Assembly: GCA_018296165.2 (NCBI GenBank)
Contig: JACKQL020000026.1
Coordinates: 248,001 to 312,000, forward strand
Length of the DNA: 64,000 nucleotides
Reading direction: 5' to 3'
DNA from: Termitomyces sp. T153
Lineage: Eukaryota; Basidiomycota; Agaricomycetes; Agaricales; Lyophyllaceae
Position numbers and translations under genes: made by a program. Below the pieces are notes generated by a model, which had not been told where the DNA came from, searched no databases, and worked only from the letters and a program-made list of their open reading frames with translations. Of this stretch, positions 34,168 through 43,067 are shown in pieces (the stretch's first letter is position 1; every line of letters starts with the position of its first letter).

Positions 34168-36175
34168 ATGTCTGACCTCGCATCGCAACTTGAAAAGATC
34201 ACGATGGCCCACGCCTTTCTGGACCGCGTCGACCGATTGCTCGCTGTGGCTCGTGCGTCGTTGGCGAAGGATCCTCGCTTGGCGGTCACCGCCATATTTC
34301 AGACGTGGCTGCAATGGTTCAAGACCTCGGGGAGTGGAGTGGAGTGGCCGGAGTTGGCGACTGTCGAGAAGGAGTGTCGCCAGCTGTATGAGGAGTACAA
34401 GGGGGAAGAATGGGTTCGCCCATTTGATGTCCACTTCGTAAGTGTCTTCTTCTCTTCTTGTTAGCGATGACTTCTGACGCGATCGCCAGGCGCCAGTCGA
34501 CCCTTCGCTGGAGTTCTTAATGGACGACCTCACGGCGGGAATGACGGTAAGTGCCCCAGTAGTCGCTAGCGCTAGCGACACTGCTAAGGTACGTTAGCTC
34601 TTTGAAGACTTGTCACCAAATGACCAGTTTTTCTTCCAGCACCCGGTAGGTGCGACAGCGGTGGCGAGGGGGGAGGAACGAGGCGAGGGTCGGGGGAACG
34701 AGGAGGCGGCGAATCGTGGGGACATTCAAGAAGCGGGCCCCTCGACTCCCAAGGCTGCGCCTGGCGGCGTCGCTAGGGGGTTGGCGACGTCGCCAAGATT
34801 GGCGACAACCCCGAGGAGCAAAGGGAAGGGGAAGGGAAAGGCAAAAGCACAAGATGAGGAGGACGAGGATATTGAGGTGAGTCTTCTTTCTTTTTCGCTA
34901 ATCCTTGGCGACAATCGCTAACCTTTCCTGCAGGATCATGTTGAAGAAACGTTTACCGACAAGCGCTTGGCGACACTCCTTCGATGGCGAAGGACGACGA
35001 CGGTGGTGGATACAGGTCTGGGAGCAGGAGTGAAGTTGGACAAGGCTAAAGGCAAGGTAACAGTGTCGCTAGAGAGGCGGCAAGAATATAAGCGCACGCA
35101 AGGAGCGGTGAGTACTTAGCGATCTTTTCTCTTCTTGTCGCTAACACCTTCTTTTAGTGCGACAACTGCTGGGCCGACAATGACCCAGAAGGCTGCTGGT
35201 ACCCCACGGGGGTCCAGCCGTGCTATCGCTGCGACAGTACCAGGAAGAGCTGTTCGCACAGCGGCCAGTCATCGAGGAGCACTGGCAGTAAATTCGCTAA
35301 GAAGATAGCGATCAAGGCGGCGTCGGTAAGGAACGCGCGGGCTTTTGTGGAGCGGCAGAGGGAGCGGGCGATGCGAGGGGAGGCGATCGAGGTCGAGCAT
35401 TCGAGCTTGAACTTGCCGACGTCGCAGGAGGAGGCTGGGGTTAGCGGCAGCGGAGGCGCCAAGGTGAAGAGCAGGGCAGTGGTGGAGAGCGACGAGGACC
35501 GCAGTGACGACGATGGCGACGACGACGTGCCTCTGGCGCGGAAACGGCCAGCAAGTCCTTCGTCGGTCGCTAGCGCTAAGCGACCTCGAACAGTCGCCAA
35601 CGAGGGGGAAGACGAGGACGTGGGGATGAGAGAGGCGACTCCCTTGGCGACGGTCGCCGAGGTAGAGCGGGAAGCGAGCGACATGGAGGTCGAGGGCGAG
35701 GAAGAAGAAGTTGTACCCGTCGCTGCTGAGGAGGAGGAGCAGGCTGAGGAGGTTGAGGTCGTTCGACGAGTAAGTTCTTTCCTTTTGCTAACTTCTTGAT
35801 CGCTAACTGCTTTGTTAGGGAACCTGGAGCGATACTCCATTGCGCCAGGTTGGCGACGACGAACTGGAGTGGCTGGGCGAGGACCTTGGCTGGCCGACGC
35901 CGCTAACGACAGCGGCGTCGCTACTGGACTTCGATGAGAGGGCGGCGGGAGTGGAACGACGGTTCCAGAGGGAGCTGGAGGCGGCGAGGGAGGAGTTGTT
36001 AGCGGCACGGGCTCGCTATACAGTCGCTAAGCGGACGCTGGCGACTCTGGCGGGATATCGGCGAGACTGTCAGGCTTTCCTGGCCTGGCAGGAGGAGAAC
36101 AACGTTGGCGAGGGGGATTGGGAGGAGGCGGAGGCGAGGGAGGTTCCCGAAGACGACGCCGACCTCGACGCCTAG
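34168..36175 (+). CDS. antisense accessory gene of Gy-A: Zn2Cys6-like, coiled-coil protein (568 aa)
   Basis: Complete gene opposite to gag/pol, between pol and the 3' LTR. Exons by GT-AG signals: 34168..34437, 34490..34546, 34640..34876, 34934..35107, 35158..35769, 35819..36175. Every intron (49-93 nt) is in phase 0; the sum is 569 codons with stop. Layout: helical N-terminus (about 1-90); basic KGKGKGKAKA linker before an acidic patch (about 170-185); cysteine cluster at about 245-276 with spacing C-x2-C-x8-C-x8-C-x2-C-x6-C, close to fungal Zn2Cys6 DNA-binding clusters; an acidic segment with KRPRT-type nuclear signals (about 330-430); C-terminal helix rich in Glu/Arg/Ala. A DNA-binding or nuclear role is inferred. 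Because introns lie on the opposite strand, element RNA would keep them. Confidence 0.82.
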
Positions 36176-36562
36176 CGACTGCCGTCCCCTGTATATAAAT
36201 TTTTAGTTTTATCTTCGTATGGACACAGACTAGCCCCCTTAAGGGGCCCCAAAAATGTATAGTACTTTGTTCACGATTCAGGAACTGAGAGGGAAATGAA
36301 AGAGAAACAAAGAATAAGGCGTACTAGCGATTGTCGCCTAGCGCTAGCGACGCTTTGAAGGCAAACGCTCAGTAGATCATCATGGCGAATTACCCCTAGA
36401 GGCGTGCCGAGCGCTGGCGACAGAATAGCCTAGCGCAGCATCGAAAACAAGACAGTAGTAAGTAAAGTGTCTGTGAAAGATTAATGTTTTTGTAACGTAT
36501 TTGCGGATGTTTTTTTTTTTTTTTTTTTTTTTTTTTGAATAATAGGGAGAAAAGAGGCAAGG
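36176..36562. other. spacer between antisense gene and pol, with 27-base homopolymer
   Basis: 387 bp separating two convergent genes. A T27 run at 36510-36536 (A27 in the element sense) lies about 26 bp after the pol stop. The rest has no coding potential that I can see; it presumably holds both 3' ends. Confidence 0.8.
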
Positions 36563-39500
36563 TTAGGATAGACCGCTAAGGCTTAGCGAGAGGTAGTATT
36601 CTTCTTCACTGGCGACCTCGCCAGTATCATCGTCGTCGACGAGGTCTGTTTGCTCCAGTTCTCTGAGACGTGAGGTGTCGATGTCGAAAGCGTCGCTAGG
36701 CACGGCTATGTGTTCTCTAGCGAAATAGGGGACTAGGCGAAAGGCAGCAACAGGGCGATGTAGCACGGAGCCATCTAGTTCACAAAGAATGTAAGCGCCG
36801 CCACGGTTGCGAGATATTACCACAAGTGGGCCTAGGTAGCGCGGCTTCATCTTCTTGTTATGCGTTACTTCGATCCTAGTATTCCTCATTAGTACGAGGT
36901 CACCGGTTTTGAAATTGTAATCGCGAATAGTGGCGGAATGATCTTTCTCAAAGCGAATAGCGGCCAAGCGACGGGCGCTAAGTACTTGGCTGTGCAAGCG
37001 GTCGAGATCTTCTTGGCGACGCTGGAGGTCAATTGCTCGGCGGGCGATGAGATCTGTGGTCGATAGTAGCGAGTTTGGCGGTGGTTGCAAGTATGTCGCT
37101 TCCACTATGTCAGCCGGCAGGAGCGGGTGGGTACCGGTAGCCGCGAAGTATGGGGAGCAACCCATTCGCTTGCGAACCGTAACGCGTTCTGACCAAAAGA
37201 CAGAGTAAGTAGCAGTACTCCACCTAGACTGATCGCCATCAACTGCTTTGAAGAGAGCTTGGCGAACATCGAAATGCGGCCGCTCGACTATTCCGTTAGC
37301 GCGCTTATTGTAACCTGAAATCCGGATGTGGCGCAAGTTATACTTCTTCGCCAAATAGGCAACGGCCTTTAGAATTGGGGGTCCGTTGTCGGTAACGATT
37401 TCGCTAAGCGCTCCCCAACGACAAATGACGTCCTCGTATAGCCATTTAGCGATGGCTTCGGTGTTTTCTCTGGCGAGCATGCGGAACTCGGGGTAATGGG
37501 TTAGCGAACAACGTCCCTGGATGATGTACTTGAACTTGTTGGAGGGCGGCATGAACATGGTGTCGACGTATATCTTACTGAACAATGGCGCGGGCGTTGC
37601 GACGGTTGGCGGAATAAGCACCTTGGTCGTTTGGTGAATCTGGCAGAGATGACAAGTCCGAAGGTACCACATGATATCGGCGCTAACTTGAGGCCACCAA
37701 AACCGTTCCAGAAGTGCCGAGCGGGTAGCGAAAAGACCTCTGTGTCCCAAGTCGTCATGCATCGCTTTCAGGACTCGTAAGCGACTGGCGATAGGAACGA
37801 ACAACTTGTGAGCGCCATCTCGACTTCTGCGCCAAAGTTTGCCTCCCGTGACGAAAAACATGGATGCGTAGCGAACGAAGGTGGCGTAGTCCTTGTCGCT
37901 AACGCCATCAGGTCTGACGAGGTCGTGAAGCCATTTCTCTACTAGGAGTACTCGAGCGTCGCTGGCGATAGCTTTTGCACTACGGGGTACGTCGCTATAA
38001 GTGGTGGTGCCATCGTCTCGGAGGGGTGTTATATCGTCGCTTGTCGCTAGTCGTGGGGGGGTGTCGGTGTCGCTGGCAAAGGTCGCTAAGGTATGCGAAC
38101 GTTCGTACTCGGCCAAAGGGGGTAAGCGATGCGAGGCCGTCGAGACCTGGCGAAGTAGCGGTAGGGGTAGCTGAACTTGGTGTACGAACCCATGTAAGCG
38201 GTCGATCCAGTCTTCGTAAACCGAGTTATCGCTATCGTCGCTCGGAGGGTCGCCAGGCTGTGGCGGGCGTCGCGAGAGACCGTCAGGGCCGTGGAACGTT
38301 CCTTTGACGTGAACCAGCTTAAAGTGAAACATCCAAATCGCCATAATCCAGCGGTTCATGCTAGCGGAAGGTTGGATGTCAGGGTTCTGAAGCATACCCT
38401 TAATGTAGCGAGCGTCGACTTCAATGATAAGGTTCCTGACGCCGATGAGGTACATTCGTAACGCTTGTAAAGCTCGATAGAGGCCATAAAGTTCCAACTT
38501 GGGCTGGCTGAATCGGGCTTCCCTGTCGTTTAGCGTAATAGACCCAAAGCGGTTGTAGCGGCGTTCTTTGCGATTGTCGCCAGTGCACTGACAAAGGTAA
38601 AATCCGACCGCTATGTATGACGTATCGACCGCTAATATGACTGGGTCAGGCGATTCATAATCGATAGGAACAAGGGGCTTAGCGTCTTGTAGGGCTTTTA
38701 CGAGATCGCGTTGAGCATTTATTTGATCGGGGCCAAACTCGAAAGGAACGCCAACGCGTGTGAGCTTCGTTAAATTATGGGCTCGATGTGCAAAGTTCTT
38801 GACGAAAATCCTTAGTACCCCGACAGTACCTAGGAAGGCTCGAACTTCCGATAGCGACTTGCAAGGACCCCATCGCTCGATTAGCGCTAGGCGACTTTCG
38901 TCAGGGACTCGACCGCTAGGGGTGCAAACGTGTCCTAGAATCTTGAACGTCGGGGCGCAGAGAACCAATTTATGACCTGAGAAGGTGCCACCGCAATACT
39001 TCATTCGCTGAAGAATCCTGTTGAGAAGTTCAAAGAACTCCCAGAGCGCTAGGCGAATATTCGGGTTAGCGGGATGCTTAGCGGGTTTACCGTTAACGAT
39101 TTTCCAGTCCTTGGGTCCCTTAGCGCCAACGTCATCGATAAAACTGAGCACGTTATGGGGGATCTCTGGCTGCAAGATAAAGGTAATGTCGTCGTGGAAT
39201 ATAGGCACAGAGTTGGTCCATCCCATCGGCAGGGTCACTAGGCGAAGAGCGCCAAATGGAGTCTGGAACGTCGTTAAGTCGCGTGATGCCGAGTCAATAA
39301 GTCGCTCGTCGTAGCCAACGTAGAGATCGAGGGTGGCGCCACAGATGCGTCCAGCGAAGGATTCGGCAACGTGATCTGGAAAAGGTGGTACTCCAGAATG
39401 ACGGATGGTGACACGGTTTAGCGGCTCGAGACTGTGTACAATCCTGAGCTTACCATTCTTCTTGAGTACGCAAAACCATCGGGAGCGGTAAGCGGAGTTC

Positions 39501-40339
39501 GAAGGTTCATAGACGCCAGCGCTAATCTTGTTGCGAATAATTTCACATACTTCCTTTTCTAGACCTGGCGGTATGGGGCGATTGTGCTGGACCCATGGTA
39601 CGTGCGGAATCGTCGGTATGCGAACAGGTGGAAAGAAGTCGGGGCGCAAACTTCCTCGTTCGGAATCTTCCCAAGTGAAGGCTTTGTCTTGTTTGGCGAC
39701 CATGTCGACTAGTACGTTGATTTCGTCGCTAGTGAGGAACCCTGTGTCGTGGTCGTCAACTAGTTTCGCTTGTCGCTCGCTGGTGAATCGCTTTGTCGGA
39801 ACGAAAGGCGGTGGATTTGGATTAAGTGGGGGTATTGTCGCTAGTGGATCGCCAATAATCTGTCGCTCGATTCGAAAGTCTTCGCTAACGTGGCTGGCGA
39901 CAGGTTTGGTTTTCATAGCGACGGGTTTGTACTTCTTCTTTACCTGGACTCCTTTTCGCTTAGGGGGTTCGTTAGCGATATACTGAGCGGGGAAGGGGAT
40001 GTTAACATAAGTGGGGGTAATGTCTGTAACGCATGGGTCAAAAGGTAAAGTCTGTCCAAGAATCAAGGGATTAGATGTATCAGTAGAAACAAGATAAGAA
40101 CGAGGTGGAAGGGACGAATCAGAAATGTTGCTAGCCGTAGCGTATAGGTATGCTAGCGCAGGATTAGTCTGTGTGTCGGAATTAGTAGGTAAAACGTCTT
40201 TGTCCAAATCACAAGAGGCTATACAAGTCGCTAGACCAGTTGAATGATCGTAGCTGATAACGACCGCTAGGTCGCTATCTTCTTCTTTACTGCTTTCGGC
40301 GATGAAAGCAACGGGGTGCCTCGGTCTCGAAGCGAACAT
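36563..40339 (-). CDS. Gy-A Pol: RT, RNase H, integrase (1,258 aa)
   Basis: Intact polyprotein without its own protease. Residues 1-230 are a linker. RT spans about 240-520: motif A GATLDLYVGYDE (about 335), PMGWTNS (about 371), and catalytic box FIDD at 400-403 where most gypsy elements have YxDD. RNase H is about 565-690 (VDTS, LELYGL, VDARY, DGLSRR). Integrase has an HHCC zinc finger at about 861-899 (HDDLGHRG...CHLC) and a D,D-E core (YVDTM about 925, TDNGP about 984, NGIVER about 1019). A GPL/GG-type module near 1165 and an acidic C-terminus complete it; no chromodomain. It overlaps gag by 53 nt in the +1 frame. The ATG at 40339 (GCCAAAATG) lies in the overlap, so either frameshifting or re-initiation could express it. 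Confidence 0.93.
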   Translation of the reverse strand: MFASRPRHPVAFIAESSKEEDSDLAVVISYDHSTGLATCIASCDLDKDVLPTNSDTQTNPALAYLYATASNISDSSLPPRSYLVSTDTSNPLILGQTLPFDPCVTDITPTYVNIPFPAQYIANEPPKRKGVQVKKKYKPVAMKTKPVASHVSEDFRIERQIIGDPLATIPPLNPNPPPFVPTKRFTSERQAKLVDDHDTGFLTSDEINVLVDMVAKQDKAFTWEDSERGSLRPDFFPPVRIPTIPHVPWVQHNRPIPPGLEKEVCEIIRNKISAGVYEPSNSAYRSRWFCVLKKNGKLRIVHSLEPLNRVTIRHSGVPPFPDHVAESFAGRICGATLDLYVGYDERLIDSASRDLTTFQTPFGALRLVTLPMGWTNSVPIFHDDITFILQPEIPHNVLSFIDDVGAKGPKDWKIVNGKPAKHPANPNIRLALWEFFELLNRILQRMKYCGGTFSGHKLVLCAPTFKILGHVCTPSGRVPDESRLALIERWGPCKSLSEVRAFLGTVGVLRIFVKNFAHRAHNLTKLTRVGVPFEFGPDQINAQRDLVKALQDAKPLVPIDYESPDPVILAVDTSYIAVGFYLCQCTGDNRKERRYNRFGSITLNDREARFSQPKLELYGLYRALQALRMYLIGVRNLIIEVDARYIKGMLQNPDIQPSASMNRWIMAIWMFHFKLVHVKGTFHGPDGLSRRPPQPGDPPSDDSDNSVYEDWIDRLHGFVHQVQLPLPLLRQVSTASHRLPPLAEYERSHTLATFASDTDTPPRLATSDDITPLRDDGTTTYSDVPRSAKAIASDARVLLVEKWLHDLVRPDGVSDKDYATFVRYASMFFVTGGKLWRRSRDGAHKLFVPIASRLRVLKAMHDDLGHRGLFATRSALLERFWWPQVSADIMWYLRTCHLCQIHQTTKVLIPPTVATPAPLFSKIYVDTMFMPPSNKFKYIIQGRCSLTHYPEFRMLARENTEAIAKWLYEDVICRWGALSEIVTDNGPPILKAVAYLAKKYNLRHIRISGYNKRANGIVERPHFDVRQALFKAVDGDQSRWSTATYSVFWSERVTVRKRMGCSPYFAATGTHPLLPADIVEATYLQPPPNSLLSTTDLIARRAIDLQRRQEDLDRLHSQVLSARRLAAIRFEKDHSATIRDYNFKTGDLVLMRNTRIEVTHNKKMKPRYLGPLVVISRNRGGAYILCELDGSVLHRPVAAFRLVPYFAREHIAVPSDAFDIDTSRLRELEQTDLVDDDDTGEVASEEEYYLSLSLSGLS

Positions 40340-43067
40340 TTTGGCGGTTGTTTCTTTTGGTCTTGCCGCGCGGAAAGGTAGGGATAGTTCTTCGTTGGCC
40401 AGTGTTGGGGTCCGAAATAGTTATAGTTGTTTCGACGTCGCTAATTGTGTTGACTGTGCTTCGAGTTAGTACGTCGAAAGGACGGCCGAGTAGAATGTCG
40501 TAGGCGGGAGACCGTAAAACGTGGATTTGAAGATAGACCGTGATGTCGCCAAGGGTGCATGGTACGTTGCGAGCAAGTCCTAGCGATCGATCCATGGTAC
40601 CGTTGGCGCTCTGCATGTTTAGCACGATGTTGGGGTCGTATGATAAACCAATATCGCTAGCGATTTCGGTCGACATGGAGATTATTTGGGAACCGCTGTC
40701 GTGGATGCATTCTACTTCTTCTTTGTTGTCAATTAGCATCATGACGGTACGAAGTGACTGAGATTCCTTAGCGACAGTGAGTACTACAGGTTCTTCTCCA
40801 GGGGGTAGCGAATCGATATAGGCCTCGACAGGGTCAATGGAAGCGAAAGGGGCTTTGTCAGCGGCAAGTCCGTTAGCGGTGTCAGTGTCTAGCGAAAATT
40901 GTGGTTCTCCAATAGCGAAGGTCGGCAAAATATCTTCAAAGATGTCGCTAGAGTCCTGTACGGTGCTAGCGCCTACCAAACGTTTGGGCGTGACTGCGGT
41001 TCTGAGCTGATTTCTGACGTCCTGAGATACCGAGCATAGTTCGCCCACTGTTACAGTCACCGGAGTGCTTAATACTCGATCAAAAACCGCTTTAGACTGC
41101 TCAATGCTGTAGATGGGTGGCATAGTTCGATAGGCGCTGTCGTTGGCTTTGTCGGGAGCAGCGAAATTCCTGTTAGCGGGCGGGGCGTAGCGACTGGGGA
41201 TGCCAGAAAACGGATGGACGGGAGGCTGAACGACGGGTTCCTTAGTGACGGGCGGTTGTTCCTTAGCGACGGTTTGTTCGGGTGCTTTGCCTTTGTCGGC
41301 AGGCTTAGCGGCAGGAGCTGGAGTTGAATTGGAAGGGGGTGAAGTCACCGGAGTGTCGCTAGTCGAGGGTGTTACTTTTGGGGCTTCATTCGCTGGTCGG
41401 TAAGCCGCACGAGGAACTTGTACGCCGTCGAACTTTTCGCCATTTCGCCTGAGTGCAAAGAGTTCGCGCTCCAAGGCCTGGATCCGTTCTTCTTTGCTTA
41501 GCGATCGGCCCATAGCGACATCCTGCTGCATTACCTCGTGTATTAGCGCCTGCTGCATAGCCGCTTGCTCGGGATCCGGATTAGCGTTGGGAGAGAGTCT
41601 GCCTGTAACGATTTGTCCTGGGTTAAGCCTATGCCATTCCTCGATGCGTTCCATGTATAGTCGCTTGCCAAAATAGTTGGGAATCATAGCGCCAGACGGT
41701 AGGATGATTTTGCCTTCAGCGTTTCGACGGATCTTACCCTGTAGGATCATTTGCTCCAGCTTTATACAGGTACCTCGGACCATGGTGTGACCAGTTTCGC
41801 CACAGAAATGGCATGTGCTGTTAGAGAATTGCTGGCGAGGTTGGGCGTTACCGTTAGTCAAAAGAGCTTCCAGACGTTCCAAGGCGCTGACGATCGCTGT
41901 AGTGGTCGCTAATTCCAAGGTTTCTTGTTTAGGTACAGGTGAAGGGACAACTGGTGGGTTAGCGATTGGCGATGACGAATGAATACCGCTGGTGCCATTG
42001 TTGGTTTTGGTCGTAGAGGTGTCCGTTCCTTTTAAAACCCATTTAGCGCCTTCGAAGACTTGGTCAACATCATAAGGGTCCTCAGGATGGTGGTCGGGGA
42101 GAGTGATTTCGAGACGGCGAACGATTTTAGACCATAGCGACGTGGGGATACCTTGCTGGAACAGGCGACGTTCCTCATTGCGGTAGAGCTTGCCATTAGC
42201 GAGTAACCATCTGGCGATACGTTGGAAGTCCCGGTAGTAATCAGAGAACCTTCCTAAAGTCGCTAAGCCACTGTTAAAGGTCTGGTTTACGAGTCTTTCC
42301 AAATCGCCAAGGTTATAACGCGCGCTAGCGTCAGCGCCAGGGTACAGCCTAAGCACTGCCGCCTTCCATTCGTGATAAGTGTATGGCCGAGGATCGTTGT
42401 TGCCGATAGTGACGTTGTCGCCAAATTCGGGTAAGCCAAGCCAGGTTTCTGCCGTGTCATATGAGACATATCGAGCCGCATATTCCTTCTTCTGCGTGTC
42501 GTCAGCGATGCCGCAGTCAGCGAAGAGATATTCCAATTCTTTGAAGTATTGAGGGAGTTCCCTAGGGCGACTCTCATCCCATTTAGGAGCAGTTGTGTCG
42601 TTGCGAGGCGGCATTCTAGCACGCCGAGCGACGGGGTCGTTGCTCATAGTAGCGATTGTCGGATTTAGCGAAGGGAGGGGGTTAACTGTCGATGATGGGA
42701 TAGACCGAGCTTCTGGGAAGAATAGAGAGTCGGTAGGAGTTAAAGGTGAAAGAGGTGCGTCGAGGAAACTTTCGATAAAGGCGCCTGGAAAGTCGGCAAG
42801 GATTTCGCTAACGTCGCGAAGGTGTCTAGCGATTTCAAGTTCGTCGGCCAGAGGTCGAGGATAAACTGTGGGCGACAAGTGCTGAGGGGTCGAACGAGTA
42901 GACTGGGGTGGTTTAATAGGGTTTTCCAAGCGACGTTTCGCTTGAGCTCTTGTTTCTGGCGGAATGGTTAACCTCAAATCCCCTCGCGGTGGGCTCCAAA
43001 ATGATGTGCTCCTATGCCGCCTAGTGCCGTGCAGGAAACCAAAAAGAGAGGACCAAACACTAGTCAC
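40287..43067 (-). CDS. Gy-A Gag-protease polyprotein (926 aa)
   Basis: Open frame from an ATG inside the 5' LTR (43067), reading through the primer site. Another possible start is the Met at about 42647 (MSNDPVARRARM). Capsid-like core at about residues 150-330 (RELPQYFKELEYLF, YTYHEWKAAVLRLYPG, DPYDVDQVFEGAKW). Zinc knuckle near 417 is C-x2-C-x4-H-x6-C rather than the usual x4. A Pro/Ala/Lys-rich linker follows (about 540-640). Retropepsin at about 770-890 has active site HDSGSQI (about 789) and the ILLGRPF signature (about 862). The protease thus sits in the gag frame. A CpG-decayed relative lies at 5668..7466 and keeps the reading frame across LTR end and primer site. Confidence 0.92.
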   Translation of the reverse strand: MTSVWSSLFGFLHGTRRHRSTSFWSPPRGDLRLTIPPETRAQAKRRLENPIKPPQSTRSTPQHLSPTVYPRPLADELEIARHLRDVSEILADFPGAFIESFLDAPLSPLTPTDSLFFPEARSIPSSTVNPLPSLNPTIATMSNDPVARRARMPPRNDTTAPKWDESRPRELPQYFKELEYLFADCGIADDTQKKEYAARYVSYDTAETWLGLPEFGDNVTIGNNDPRPYTYHEWKAAVLRLYPGADASARYNLGDLERLVNQTFNSGLATLGRFSDYYRDFQRIARWLLANGKLYRNEERRLFQQGIPTSLWSKIVRRLEITLPDHHPEDPYDVDQVFEGAKWVLKGTDTSTTKTNNGTSGIHSSSPIANPPVVPSPVPKQETLELATTTAIVSALERLEALLTNGNAQPRQQFSNSTCHFCGETGHTMVRGTCIKLEQMILQGKIRRNAEGKIILPSGAMIPNYFGKRLYMERIEEWHRLNPGQIVTGRLSPNANPDPEQAAMQQALIHEVMQQDVAMGRSLSKEERIQALERELFALRRNGEKFDGVQVPRAAYRPANEAPKVTPSTSDTPVTSPPSNSTPAPAAKPADKGKAPEQTVAKEQPPVTKEPVVQPPVHPFSGIPSRYAPPANRNFAAPDKANDSAYRTMPPIYSIEQSKAVFDRVLSTPVTVTVGELCSVSQDVRNQLRTAVTPKRLVGASTVQDSSDIFEDILPTFAIGEPQFSLDTDTANGLAADKAPFASIDPVEAYIDSLPPGEEPVVLTVAKESQSLRTVMMLIDNKEEVECIHDSGSQIISMSTEIASDIGLSYDPNIVLNMQSANGTMDRSLGLARNVPCTLGDITVYLQIHVLRSPAYDILLGRPFDVLTRSTVNTISDVETTITISDPNTGQRRTIPTFPRGKTKRNNRQNVRFETEAPRCFHRRKQ
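42981..42998 (-). other. Gy-A primer-binding site
   Basis: Three bases after the 5' LTR the minus strand reads TGGAGCCCACCGCGAGGG. It starts with TGG, complementary to a tRNA CCA end, and is conserved in the fossil copy at 5650. I cannot name the primer tRNA from this window. Confidence 0.75.

Noticed and set aside
35223..36008. 261-residue minus-strand frame in the element sense
   Set aside because: Ser/Pro/Thr low-complexity shadow of the antisense gene's exon 5; no start context or family match.
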